Shown: one piece after another, positions 1 through 11,728 of the stretch
Layout of the letters: every line of letters begins with the position of its first letter
Numbering within the stretch: position 1 is the first letter of the stretch
Assembly (NCBI RefSeq): GCF_964340395.1
Contig: NC_135555.1
Location: forward strand, 9,535,931-9,599,930
Direction: 5' to 3'
Origin: Glandiceps talaboti
Taxonomy: Eukaryota; Hemichordata; Enteropneusta; Spengelidae
DNA length: 64,000 nucleotides
The notes under the pieces: generated by a model
Database searches by the model: none
Told to the model about the DNA's origin: nothing
Seen by the model: the letters and a program-made list of their open reading frames with translations, nothing else
Made by a program: the position numbers and the translations under genes

Positions 1-2374
1 ATCGATCAGTATGGAAAAACAAATCATGCACTATTTGTGTTGTTTTCTAGGCATTTAACCTACCCAAGTGTTTGCTGTATTGGCATTATCACGTCCATCG
101 TCCCAAACAAACTAAACTTTCCTACTTGTCTTGGCGAATTTTCAAAGTGGTAATCACTTACCTGAAAGACGTTTATTGGTTGTCTAAGGTGTTGATTTTT
201 ATATGCAAAATTGAGTATGAGAAGTGGACGTGCGTTATTTGTTTCGTGGATACTGAAATTAAAAAAAAACGAGTTCTCATAACGTGAACACATATAACCA
301 CTAAGCAATAATACAAAAATGCACAGTGTAAATATTTATTTTATGTACACGTAGCATTTGCCTGAATGCGCCTTCATGCTACCACATAGAGAAAACTCAC
401 TTATTAACCGTCAAACAAGAACTATCCATCCTTCTTCTAGATAATAACGTAATTGTTTCTTATTTTCGTTCGCTAATTTATGACTTTTGTCATAAAACTT
501 TTAAGCATCATTTATACTGCCTTAAAGGGCTTTCTTTCTCAAGTAAAGTCATCAGAAAATAAGTGTTTCTCCTGGCATAATTAGAATTTATCTTAACTAG
601 GAAAGTTCTCTTAACCATATCATCTGTACCTTGGGGCAATGTTATTGGCATGGCAAGATTTATAATTAACTCCCTGTCGACATATAATAACTACTATATC
701 ATTATAACTGTACTTCGTTATCTTTGTCTGCTATCAGTTATGGCTCCGTAAATGTTGTACATGTATCTAAGGTTAACATAGAAATGTTTCACATCAAAAG
801 CAGCGCAGATTATATCCATGGTGATGTCACATCATTTAGGTTTAATTCTAAGTTTAATGTTAATTTACTATTACCCGTCACATTTTTGGCAATGTATGTA
901 TTATTATTAATATTATATACTTTATGTACGTAGTAGAGTTCAAAGCGCACGTGTCTCTGTGCGTTGTTTAGCTAAATCACTACTTTGAAAGGAATGTTCA
1001 CCAAGTCGTCAAACCATTCATAACGTAAACGTCAGCAATAGGAATTGATTAAATTAATTTTACAAAGTAACAATGACAGTTGATGTCATTAAGTCCCATT
1101 CAGTTTTCATTTTAAAATGATATTTCTATATGAAATATACAATTACAGTTGATTAAAATATGTTATTAAAATAATGATTCATCAAAATATCACATCGTGT
1201 ACGTATATGTTTTTGAACGCACATTCTGTGGTCTGAAGAGTTCGTTGCAAACAGTTTTGCGAATTTCTCTAGGAGTCATCCTATTAAAAATCGTCACGTG
1301 CGCCAAAAGCTTGCCAATTAATCAAAATGATATCTAGACAATAAAGTTGAAATTGCCTTCCATTTATTAAGATTCGGAGACTGAACATCTGTACACCTGC
1401 TATGTATAACACGGGTGTGACCTGTTCACATAGTATGCTACCCATAGGCACACACTACTTGAACACAATCACGACAGTACATTTTCAACTCTAGCAACAC
1501 AAGGGAATTTGGCTCAGGCTGCTATAAAAATAGATGGCATTATACTTCAATTATATTCTTGTATCAGGTGGAATAATACACATGGTTAGATGCTATGGTG
1601 ACAAATTACAGTCAATTGTATAGAGAGTTGGTGAGAACAAAAGGTTCTCTTGCAGATATTCTAAGTATGCAGATACACTTACAGCAACATGAATGATTGC
1701 CAATTTTGACGCCATTCATGCATAGTATCATTGCGTCTGAAATGCCCATGTACTTTTGAATAGTAACACATTAGATTATCTTTCGTGAAATATATACAGG
1801 GATTACCATTGCGCCATGTCATCAATATTTTCCACTGACAGAGATAATGATATACAAAGAGAATTACTTAATCATTCATATCATCAAACCTGAATACGTG
1901 ATCGTGATAATGTCACTTAATGACATCGCAGTGATTACGTATCTACAAAGACGTGATTAAGTTACGTAATAATCAATTTCTTTTTTAAAAATGTACTAGT
2001 AAGTATTGCTTTATATTACTAGTTTTCTTGCAAGACAAAGCCGTATCCTAAACTAAACTGATGTTTATAACGTGGGTGTCAAAAAAATGACATTAGGAGA
2101 TAACATGCTATGAATATTTCAGTTGAGACATTTGAATTTGAGGAACTCGAGATATGGCCTTAAGAAGTGTATTGCAGCCATCTATTCACTTTAAAATACA
2201 TTAGTCTTCTCCCTCTTCTTCTTCCACTACAGACCACCTTCAACATGTTGAAGATTTTGCCAGTGAGTGCGCAACAAAAATGAGGATGATCAATTAAAGT
2301 AGTTCTAATTCAAAGTAAATAAATAATTAAATAAAAGAAAAATAAATGGTAAATAAATATTGAATTTGTTGTAT
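1..2374. other. Intergenic, nothing recognised
   Basis: AT-rich sequence upstream of the receptor gene. Short open frames on both strands show no recognisable protein motif and no convincing splice sites. I see no RNA gene, long repeat or array here. Confidence 0.6.
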
Positions 2375-2510
2375 TTAGCTGTCCAAGAGTGATGCCACTT
2401 CAGACTTGAACGCGGCAAGTGTTCCTGCAGTTGCACTGTCTGGTGGGAAATTGTTCCATTCTGTGATGGTGCTAGGTTTTCCTGTAGTCTGTTTTGAATG
2501 TCGGTATTGA
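2375..2510 (-). pseudogene. 3'-end relic of a non-LTR (LINE) reverse transcriptase
   Basis: Read on the minus strand, the frame ends TITEWNNFPPDS, then TLAAFKSEVASLLDS and a TAA stop at 2375-2377. The pattern Trp-Asn-x-Phe/Leu-Pro-Pro, about ten residues, then Phe-Lys and a short hydrophobic end is the usual C-terminal tail of the ORF2 reverse transcriptase in Jockey/CR1-like LINEs. The preceding residues, RHSKQTTGKPST, also suit that tail. Beyond the stop (lower coordinates) lies an AT-rich stretch with repeated ATTT/AAAT words at about 2310-2370, as expected for a LINE 3' tail. No upstream reverse transcriptase motifs are found, so this is a heavily 5'-truncated copy. The family assignment rests on about 30 residues. 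Confidence 0.5.
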
Positions 2511-2527
2511 TAACTTTTACTGTGGCA

Positions 2528-2565
2528 TACCACATACATACATACATACAGACAGACAGATAGAT
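2528..2565. repeat. Short (CATA)n and (CAGA)n microsatellite
   Basis: A run of CATA units passes into CAGA units, then ATAG. It lies immediately beside the LINE relic and could be tail or target-site sequence of that element. Confidence 0.7.
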
Positions 2566-3098
2566 GGGTATAAAATTCAACATTATTGTTCGAATATGAT
2601 AAGAGAAAGTGTGCATGCAAATATGATCTCGGTCAATTTATACTACCTCAGTAATGTGTTATTCGTTCTCGCGGCATTGCGATTTACAAGTGTTTTCAAA
2701 TTTGCCTACGGGTTAGGTTAATAGTTCGATCCGTGTCAGTGTAAAACATTAATTCATTAGTAAGCTGCATATCTGTATGTCCTACTTTCGAAACATATAA
2801 TTCTACTCCGAAGTGACGAAGACACTATTGATTTCTATCCTTACATACAATAAACAATGGGAGTGCAAGACTTAACAGGCAGGTGGTAAAACAGCAAATC
2901 AAATTGTTGATCAAATTGTTGTCAAGCGCCGTCAGGCATGAATCGTTGTCACGATCGCGTACACAAAACTTAATTCTTGGGTAAACTATAATAAAAGAAA
3001 CTGTGCAAAAATCGATATTATATTATACCAGTATATTGATGGTGGAAATCGAGGGATCTGATTGGTCTAGACATCGAACTAGCGCGTCTAAAACGAGT

Positions 3099-3136
3099 GA
3101 TAATGCACTGCTGGTACGATAATGCACTGCTGGCAC
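3099..3136. repeat. Two tandem copies of a 19-bp unit
   Basis: The unit beginning GATAATGCACTGCTGG occurs twice head to tail, differing at one base near its end. It lies in a patch (about 3040-3420) that is more GC- and CpG-rich than its surroundings. Confidence 0.7.
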
Positions 3137-3207
3137 GCGTCCAAATTTTGTTCGTCTACGAGCATTGAGTTGTAGTCCGCCGTGATACTGATAGTGAACT
3201 CTTCGAA

Positions 3208-3420
3208 TTGTCAGAGGAGGATTTTCTCTCAATGAGACAATATTTTATGAGAAATTATGAAGGAAATTTCGAAAGCAACCCAGTCATCGCGTATTTGTTC
3301 AAATCATCGCCTTCTGCATGTACTAAGATCAAGGCGCTAGGCATGCACGAGATCGGTCGCGGTCCCAGCCTCGGCGCGGCTGGAGTGGAAACATTGGTGA
3401 GCTGTCCTGTCCTGTCATAA
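3208..3420 (+). other. Unrecognised open frame in a GC-rich patch
   Basis: A frame of about 70 codons runs on from upstream without a clear start. Its first half is hydrophilic with many Glu, Ser and Arg residues (EEDFLSMRQYF is near the start). Its second half is Gly/Ala-rich. Base composition is less AT-rich than the neighbourhood. A GTGAGC donor-like site falls near the end, at about 3396. I do not recognise the protein. It may be part of the mobile element suggested by the LTR-like block just downstream, or chance. Confidence 0.15.
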
Positions 3421-3705
3421 AAACGAAGCAAGTGAATCTAAATCTAAATAGAAATTTGTCTGGGATCCTGTCCTAGAGTATCAGTCATCAATCCGAGAGG
3501 GAAATCCTCAAACCGGAAAATCTACTGACGTAACTTCCAGTAATATAAATACATTGTAAATATCAACCTGCCGCCATGCTATCGTCTCACTTCACCGAGT
3601 CGCGTATTCGGCCGGGAACGATCGAAGCACGCTGTATTTAATAAACCACTTCAAGTTTATACCTTGAGTCAAACAGGTTGTTTATTCATCACTGTGCACT
3701 TTTAA
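3400..3705 (+). mobile_element. Possible solo LTR
   Basis: The block has the order expected of a retrotransposon LTR. A TATA-like TAATATAAATAC (about 3540) is followed by a GC-richer leader of roughly 85 bp, then an AATAAA polyadenylation signal (about 3640) and a short T-rich U5-like end finishing near TTCATCA. No second copy, primer-binding site, polypurine tract or clear target-site duplication was found, and the ends are uncertain. Confidence 0.22.
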
Positions 3706-3915
3706 TGAGCCGATCAATGTACAGATTATCCCTAGAAACGACGAGCAGATAAAATAAATCCAGTCGCTGCACGACGTTCACATTAAGGCCAAGATCAGCT
3801 GTCTTGAAAAGCAGCGTTATTGTTATGCAAATTAGACACAGAGGCGCATATGAAACGAGGAAACGTTAGTTCTTATCTTGTTTCCGATATTTTCAATATA
3901 CTGGTATAATATAAT

Positions 3916-4059
3916 AGCGATAAACCACCCCCTGGGGAAGGTATACCACTCGGTTTTGACCAGTGAACTCAATATATGCACTCGCTATCGCTCGTGCATA
4001 TATTTCGTTCACTGGTCAAAACCTCTTGGTATACCATCCCCAGGGGGTGGTTTATTGCT
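3916..4059. mobile_element. 144-bp foldback hairpin (MITE-like)
   Basis: The left arm begins AGCGATAAACCACCCCCTGG. The right arm ends with its near-perfect reverse complement, CCAGGGGGTGGTTTATTGCT. The pairing continues inward through GGTATACCA, GTTTTGACCAGTGAAC and ATATATGCAC to a centre near CTCGCTATCGCTC at about 3985. Nearly the whole length pairs, so it would fold into one long hairpin. This is typical of foldback or MITE-type non-autonomous DNA elements. No coding capacity. Confidence 0.75.
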
Positions 4060-4238
4060 TAAGTATACCTAGATGCAATAAAATCTTCTAAAATCATCCA
4101 ATTTAAAACTGGTAATATCCAGAAGAGCTTAATGAATAAATGTCTGATCGAAATTTGAATAAGGACATATTATGTGTACAGGTAACATTATATTAAAATT
4201 TATATCAGCAAGTATAAAAAGGAGACATGGAGACACTG

Positions 4239-4459
4239 AGTGTATGTATGTATGTATGTATGTATGTATGTATGTATGTATGTATGTATGTATGTATGTA
4301 TGTATGTATGTATGGATGGATGGATGGATGGATGGATGGATGGATGGATGTGTGTATGTATGTATGTATGTATGTATGTGTGTATGTATGTATGTATGTA
4401 TGTATGTATGTATGTATGTATGTATGTATGTACGTAGGTATGCGTGCGTGCGTGCGTGC

Positions 4460-4497
<38 letters not shown>

Positions 4498-4560
4498 ATG
4501 TATGTATGTATGTATGTATGTATGTATGTATGTATGTATGCATGCATGCATGTATGTTTG
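4239..4560. repeat. Compound tetranucleotide microsatellite (TGTA, TGGA, TGCG, TG)
   Basis: About 320 bp of TGTA units is interrupted by a block of GGAT units (about 4314-4350), a TGCG block passing into (TG)n (about 4441-4481), and CATG units near the right end. All six frames stay open through it, producing spurious Tyr-Val-Cys-Met or Thr-Tyr-Ile-His peptides that are not genes. Confidence 0.97.
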
Positions 4561-6999
4561 TCATTTAATCTGGCAGGTATAGACAGGCAGGCATGGCCGG
4601 CATGTATACATATATGTATAATGTCAATGTATGTAATGTATGTAAACTTGTATTGTGTTGTAGCCATATATACTTTCACACACACAAAGTTATAGTCATA
4701 TGGAACCATGCTGGATGAACATGATGTGGTTATTACAAGCGAACAAATGGCAATGAAAGGCATTATTTCAATGTGACATGTCAGGGATTTCCGGTTTTAA
4801 TCTTCTTACTGTGTTGTCTGTCACATTTTCAGTCACACAGAAATGTTCTTTTAGAGCACACGCATGGGTTAACAAAAATGAATTGATACGAGACTCGCAA
4901 TTGGTCAATAAACCTGACATGGCAGGACAAAGCACCCTGTCCATCACGGTTACCATCAGAATGAAATCGTTATAAATTAATGGGGCTACTGGACATTTAA
5001 GGCTTTTTCGTTGTCATATTCTAACCAATTTGGACAGCACTACGAAAGAATGGAATAATCGGTTATAAGTATGTCTCTGTTGTAGCAAGCCACATCTGGA
5101 TCAATTTAAAGCATCGCTTGTGGAATTCTAGCTCTAAATCTATTTCGAAGCAGGTGGATGTTTGCAAAGCAAAATCAAGAAAACATTCAATAATTGCGGT
5201 TGTTCCTGTCTTTAAAAGCAGACTCAAATTGATGGCATGACCCTGTTCTAATCTCTCGCTCGTTTACCCTAACTGGTTAATCCTAATAGTTGGCCCCTTA
5301 AGTACGCGATGTTGTCAAAATTTCAACAATACACCACATTAAAAGGTTAGTACACTCTAAAAGATTTGGTATTTAGCTATACAATGGTTAAAAGTTTCTT
5401 ATGATATTAATTCGTTACTGACATTTGATAATGGGAAGAGAATAAAGAAAGGATCTAGTAACGATGCTAGAGGGCGCAGTGGCAGCCCTGTTCATATATT
5501 AATATTGTAAAACAATCGTATTAGATTATAACATCTTTATCTCTTTCATCAATCATTAAGTATGTATATACTATATATTTTCTTCCGTAATTGCTGATCA
5601 TTATTCACCTTAACTCTAAAGTGACTGAAGTCGCCAGTGAATCTTATAAATGAATTCTGTCTTTCATCTTAACCCTCATATTGTAACTTCGCGTTTAATA
5701 TCCGCATTGTTGTCAATTGTCATCCCTATGTATCCGCATTGTTGTCAATTGTCATCCCTATGTACACTGTATCGCATTGCATTCACTTTGTACATGTTAA
5801 GCTACGTATGTGCCCTTGCTGCCCTCCATATACTACAGTACATCATCAGAACCCGTCAAACTGCACGAGATTCCCGTATTACTCTGAGTGTTCCAAAGGC
5901 TGCACCTGTGTGTCTCTATGTATTTCATCAAACACATGTATAAACTCTTATGTCATGCAACTTATCCGTCTGCGCTTTTTTCCGCGCTCTTTCTGTCGTC
6001 TGAGTTGGTTAGTTAGTGTCGTTATTATAAGTGAGTTTCCAGGGATACATTTGTCGTAATCATGTCAACCTTGTTAGTGCACAAGCAGCTATACCAGTAT
6101 TGCTAAATCAATACCATAGAAGTTATTCTTGCTGAATGACCTCACCCGTCTATCACCAGTTTCATACAAACATATAATACATTTTTTAACCATATGTTTC
6201 AAACTATGTCTCACTGTTAAGAGTCTTTGCATTATCCAAAATCACATAGATTAATCATTTCACTTGTCAAATGAAAGAGCGAAAGTAAACGCTATACGTA
6301 TGTTTTGTTCAGTTACATATTTGTTGAAATAGTTAATTAAATAGTACATGTGTGTATAACATTAATGATTGATGTTCCGTCCTACTAATGGTGGACAAAG
6401 TCAAGGACTTTTGTCGATCAAAGTTTGGCAAATAATGCTTGATGCACAACATACACCATAGGCTATGAGACATTTTCTATAACCTTCATTAAGATTATTA
6501 TATTTTGAACCACCGACTTAGGGGGTTTAACTATAATGTGAATTGGTTATGGCTTACCGTAGAGGATCGAAATACCCTCACATGATTTTATATCTCATCT
6601 TCTTTACGAGAAACTTAATTGCAATCTAAGTATAGTCGCTGGTCAGTAGGGAAATGATGTTGAGTAGGTCTATTCAACTGTTCCTACATATACGTGTCAG
6701 TCAGGCGAAAGCATGATAAAGAGCAAAGCTATGCAATTTTTTTTTTCAAATTTATTCTCGGAGGAAGTATATTTGTCCCTGGCCATTAAAACACGTCTGT
6801 TGGATTACGCTAATCCTTACTTACCACATATTATAAGGATGTAGTGGATATAAGTTAAAAGACATGACTTGTCAACTTATCTGCTTATCGTATTTGATCC
6901 AGAGTGGAAGTTCAGTGACTTTGCATGGTAATCCGTTATCTTCTTAAATCACCAAATAGGGTGGCAAGGTGGAAATATATTTGGAGATGTTTTAATTAA
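4561..6999. other. Intergenic, little recognised
   Basis: AT-rich sequence with only short random-looking open frames. The one structured item is a 2 x 32-bp direct duplication at 5699-5762, listed separately. I see no RNA gene, exon or mobile-element end. Confidence 0.55.
5699..5762. repeat. Perfect 32-bp tandem duplication
   Basis: The 32-bp unit beginning TATCCGCATTGTTGTCAATT is present twice in immediate succession with no differences, suggesting a recent duplication. Confidence 0.9.
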
Positions 7000-7000
7000 A

Positions 7001-7107
7001 CGTACACGTACGTACGTACGTACGTACACACATACATACATACATACATACATACATACATACATACATACATACATACATACATACATACATACATACA
7101 TACATAC
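7001..7107. repeat. (CGTA)n then (CATA)n microsatellite
   Basis: About 25 bp of CGTA units passes into about 80 bp of CATA units. It ends roughly 100 bp upstream of the proposed TATA box of the receptor gene, so length variation here could affect promoter spacing. Confidence 0.95.
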
Positions 7108-7209
7108 TGTGAGTTAATAAGTGACTTACTGGCGTCCTAAAAAAAGTATTTCTGGGTATGTCAAATATCAAAACTAAAATATACCCCAAAATATATATAC
7201 AGTTGTAGC

Positions 7210-7245
7210 TATAAAAGTTGTAGCGAGTCTCGGGTAACTTCATTT
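7210..7245 (+). promoter_or_regulatory. Candidate TATA box and initiator of the receptor gene
   Basis: TATAAAAG at 7210-7217 matches the TATA consensus. An initiator-like TTCATTT has its A at 7242, 32 bp from the first T of the box, which is close to the usual spacing. The resulting leader would be about 320 nt, unspliced, ahead of the start codon at 7564. A splice-acceptor-like polypyrimidine-CAG also ends at 7416, so the true first exon could instead lie further upstream. TATA-like words are common in AT-rich DNA, so this is only a candidate. Confidence 0.25.
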
Positions 7246-7276
7246 AGTCATTGGGTAGCAACTCCCATAGTATGTG

Positions 7277-7292
7277 GCATGCGCGCGCATGC
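7277..7292. promoter_or_regulatory. 16-bp perfect GC-rich palindrome, NRF-1-like
   Basis: GCATGCGCGCGCATGC is its own reverse complement and stands out in AT-rich sequence, about 270 bp upstream of the receptor start codon. It contains two inverted GCGCATGC words, which resemble half of the NRF-1 binding consensus. A regulatory role is inferred from motif and position only. Confidence 0.3.
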
Positions 7293-7563
7293 TAATCAGC
7301 GTTTTAAGTCCATCTCCATATTATCCTATCCACCCCTCTTAGACAATAGATTCGTCTCCCCTTTAAATCCCTCAGTATTATTTTTTATTCCATTTTCGAT
7401 TTCTGCTTCCTTTCAGACGTGTTGGAGGTTGGCGTGATACATGGTCAAGTATTACCTTATCTTCCTGAATAGTTCTCCTGAATACATCCCCATTTTACCG
7501 TCTGAGTTGGTTTCCTGACCACAAAGTTGGACATCACTTCGTTGTATTTTTTATTCACTCTTC

Positions 7564-8275
7564 ATGATGATTTGGATTTTGATGTTTCTGATCTCAGCTG
7601 AATCACTTTTATTCACTGTTTCAAAGTCTACGACACCGGATGCCGTGACGCAAGATGGAAGGCTTGGATCGTCGTCGTTATCATTATCGTCGTCGACTTT
7701 TGAGACCGACTCTGTCATGCGTTCGTCATCAACGAGCGGTGCTATCACCAATTGGTCTCCGGACACCGACATAGGAGACGAATACCAGAAACACATGAAT
7801 AGGAGTGGTCAAGATGACGACACCGTCGTCAAGTTTTTGCGTTACGTGGAGGAAGTCCAGGAAAATATCGAGAATTGTGAGCGTGGTACGGGCCAACGCT
7901 TACCACCGGGGGAATACAACACGGATCGTTTTCAGACACAGGCCCAGTTAGCTGTGAATTTTGCCAATTTCTTGACAAGAGTTTGGAAAGATCCCGCCTT
8001 AATTGGAGTACAAAAAACACAAGAATTCTTTTATGTTGCGGTTAGATCTCTACTTGATAGTGACGATCTTATTTTTGCGGCTGGAAATTGTTACGATTTT
8101 CGGGAATATGAAAATTTAAAAGAATTCTGTCCATACGCACATCGTTTACCAGACCGGAGTATACATGCTAAAGATCTATCGGTAGAGTATCCGTACTTAA
8201 ACAACGAGTCTGAATGGTTTTCTATGGCTAAACACAAAGCAGAAGAGCTCTTAAAAAATTACAATCAAACTATAG
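7564..8275 (+). CDS. GPR158/GPR179-like class C GPCR, first coding exon
   Basis: Encodes residues 1-237 of an orphan class C G-protein-coupled receptor related to vertebrate GPR158 (metabotropic glycine receptor) and GPR179. A hydrophobic signal peptide (residues 1 to about 20, MMIWILMFLI at the start) is followed by a Ser/Thr-rich spacer (about 21-85) and then the beginning of the extracellular Cache region (about 86-237). The segment YLNNESEWF (211-219) corresponds to the TEWF-containing segment of GPR158 as I recall it. N-glycosylation sequons lie at Asn63, 79, 214 and 234, and cysteines at 105, 176 and 189. The start is chosen because an in-frame TGA lies at 7516-7518 and the first Met opens the signal peptide; Met2 is equally possible. 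The exon ends ATAG before GTAAGT, leaving phase 1, which the exon at 43505 completes. The receptor should sit at the plasma membrane; ligand identity is not shown by the sequence. Confidence 0.88.
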
Positions 8276-10441
8276 GTAAGTTATGACGTTCATCATATTT
8301 TTAATTTTATTTCACCTTTAGGGTAGTTTATCTTGTTTTTGAGCCGCGGGCAGTTCATGTCAACTTCTGATCATTCCGCCTGTGAGAGCAGGGCATCTTC
8401 ACTGTCATGCACTAATGAAGTCGACAGTCGCCGATATATCAAAACCCTTGTTGACATCTAGCTGGGATTCTGTCAGGGATTACAAATCCACGGTGTATCA
8501 ATGTACTTTAAACACATTTTATGCATGTAACGCTGTATGAAGAAGTAATGATAACAGTGCAACTGTAGCTGTGTTGTGTATCCGTTCACCTTGAACTTAA
8601 CAGTTCTTCTAGCGTGAAGCCCCTCTTTGTGTTTTGTATGTTACAAACGTTAACGTAAGTATGCTTATGAAATGCATTGCCAGCATCATTAGCAAGTTAA
8701 CTAGAACAAGTTCGAATTTTTGTGATTAGAGTTGATGGTAGATAAGTGGAAATCTTGAATGGCCGTGGCGCTCGGAAGCTTTGAAGACCTTTTGATCGCC
8801 ATATCAAATTATGGAGATGTTGTTATGGATTGTTTAATGATAGCAAGTCAGGGGCTTGAAGTGGAAACTTCGAAAACATATGCTGTAAAGACAGTGATAG
8901 TTGTTTAATCAATATACATCTCCAGAAGCTATATTTAACCGCCTGCGTATATTTTATTTTCCACCCCAGTCTGTATTTAAACATAATCCAGTGATATACG
9001 CGGATGGTGTTTCTTTGAACATGACATCAGATTTCGTTGATTCTAGATGTTTTGTGCTTACCTTCGTATCATATCATATCATACTTTAAAGAACACAGGA
9101 GTCTTTGGGTTGGCTTACGGGTACATTCCTAAGATAATAACTGCTACTCCAATAAGCTGCGTATACTTTAAACACTGTACCGTATTGATATAGCTCACCA
9201 ATAAAACACAGTAGTCTCGTATATTTATACGGCCTTGTGAAATGACACACCTCGTCAACCGCCTTCACATTTTATTACCTGCAGCGAAACAAAGAACATG
9301 CTCAATTTTTAAAATTGAAGACGCACAATAAATAACGCGCGATACACTCATATTTCATTTTACAATGATCGATTTACAAATGTATGTAGCAAAATTAAGT
9401 TCACAGATCATTAACTACTTCATTAGTTTCCGATATGTTTATTTAATTACATCTGTGTTTAGCTACGAACGAGACTTCGTACGGGTCTTATCTCTGTATC
9501 AATTCGCCTCCACTGTATTCACCAGTATCGTCTTCACCCGGTACCCCAACAGAAAAAGGAAAGCGAAATTTCTCAAAGATTTAGAATTTTGCGAATATGA
9601 CATCATTGATAAGGTATAAGATTAGGATCGTCACAATCTACTGTCAACGAGAATGCGTCTTTCCGAGCAAACGGGAAATAATTATCTCTGAATTTTCCTG
9701 TCTTGCTTACATCCACAACTAAAGATTTGTTGCCATGGTTACATTGCTTCATTTTCAATTCTTCATGCCAGACAAGGCATTACAGAATGGAATACGAACT
9801 CGGTGGCCCTGGAATTTCAACTCTCCATCTGACTTACGAACTCCAATTTAAATCTACCGGTCTTCTCAGTTTACGATACGGTTTTAGTTCTCTTCACTTG
9901 TAATTGAAATAAAAAATTATATGCGTTGGATATAAAAGCCCCCATTTTCATTCCACATTGTTTTTGATACAGCATTTTATGATCTTTTTCACACCCGACA
10001 ATATAAATTGATGTTGGATGTTGAAAAATATGGGCTACTATGTTCTGCACGTTACTTTTGCTCACAAAACAGTTTTACAGTTTCTGAAAATTTACATTCA
10101 GACATTTAGGGATACATGTTCTTGGCTCAATTGAGAAGGATGAAGTTCATAAGTAATGAGTGAAATGCCAAGCATTAGATCCAAAATGAAGAATGGCGCT
10201 GGATGACGTTATAGTAAAAATAGCGAAATGTCAGTAATCGTGTACAATTGTGGCATGCAGCACAACTCGCATAATACTGTTCCGTTATGATGCATGTACA
10301 CAGTGTCTCTTTATAGATTGAAGAGGGCAATTATTCGGACAATACGTAACTAACAATGTCTACATACTACGATCTATGCACAGAATCTAGACTCGATGAA
10401 AGTGGTTGACACACTGTGTATTGATGGCATTGCTTAGAGTG

Positions 10442-10714
10442 CTACATACATTTGAAGTATTCCATCGAGTACCCGTACATCAACGGTGACAACTGTAACA
10501 GTCTAGTCCTATTCATTATGCAATAGTTGCAACGCTTCATCGAGACTCTAGGTTTTTGTCTTATCGCCCATTTAGCGTATTCGTTCTGCTTTTCAGACCA
10601 CTGCACATTCGCCAATCTTCGGTACGCTTCGACTTCAAGTGCTTCCTCTCGTTGCATGTAAAACCGCCCCGACATAATAGTTCCATTATAATGATGATAT
10701 TGAATATCAAGCAA
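10442..10714 (-). other. Unrecognised exon-like open frame
   Basis: A minus-strand frame of about 90 codons. Its middle reads like protein: MQREEALEVEAYRRLANVQ, then WSEKQNEYAKWAIRQK. It is hydrophilic, rich in Glu, Arg, Lys and Trp, and made without simple repeats, unlike most open frames here. No acceptor or donor frames it clearly and no family comes to mind. It could be a fossil fragment of a mobile-element protein, a retrocopy piece or chance. Confidence 0.18.
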
Positions 10715-11628
10715 GGAACTCTGATGTCACACGGGTACACGAACTAGTCATATGTCTACCTTCGGGGTAAAATATTCGGGCATTTCCGAATTCGAAAACA
10801 AGTGTATAGCCGTCGATTTTTGTATTAATCCTTTTAACATGTTCTTTACATGTTTTCTCGCTTACAACACCCACGTATCACTTCAAATGTGATTAGAGTG
10901 TTGTCTAAAGCCATAGGCAGCGATTGGCATTACCAAGAGAACAATGAGTAATAAGAAGTTCTTTCGATTCATCCTGTCTTGATTGTAAGCTGATTCTTAC
11001 AACTTTTATTCCTCGGGTGTCTTTTGACACACTAATAGATATTGTGCTAGTGTTAATAATCGACTATGAGCCACACAATCATTGCTAGGTGGTAGGTGTT
11101 GTAAAAAGAGAGAAAAGTTAATCTTCACATTGCAGTTTCAAAATACTAGACTACAATATAGCGAGATAAGAATCAAATAATAAGTCCACAATTTATACAA
11201 ATATAACACACATTTCCCAACCATGTATCACTGAATGTTTTCTAACTCAGAAACAAATGTGAAATGTGAAAATGTGATCGGCGTTACATGTAGTTGCAAA
11301 GAGACGAAATACTCATTTATTTCTAAATTCACACTGAAGGTACAAGGTAGAAAATATAAAATCAAATTCAGCAGCCATCAATTTTTTTTTTCGAAAAATC
11401 AACCATACATAGCATGTCCCAAACGTTAAATAAAATCAGTGAATATGTTGCATTTACTTTAATTAATGGCCTGACAGACGAAACCTACTGAAGTGATATC
11501 CATAACGAATAATGCCCATTGGGTCTTACAGTTAAATCATAAATATTACGTCCCCTTTGTAAGCACACAACATTATATCCTTGAAGTGATATTAATATCC
11601 TTACAAACTTGATAACATACAACTATCG

Positions 11629-11630
<2 letters not shown>

Positions 11631-11713
<83 letters not shown>

Positions 11714-11728
11714 GTGTTCATATTTATG

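Noticed and set aside
2700-2745. GGTTAATAGTTCGATCCG, suggestive of a tRNA T-arm
   Set aside because: No matching acceptor stem, D-arm or anticodon arm at the right distances; no other tRNA-like segment was found in the window.
4129-4763. Several overlapping open frames on both strands (Tyr-Val-Cys-Met and Thr-Tyr-Ile-His repeats)
   Set aside because: They are translations of a TGTA microsatellite, which stays open in all frames because the 4-bp unit has no stop in most registers.
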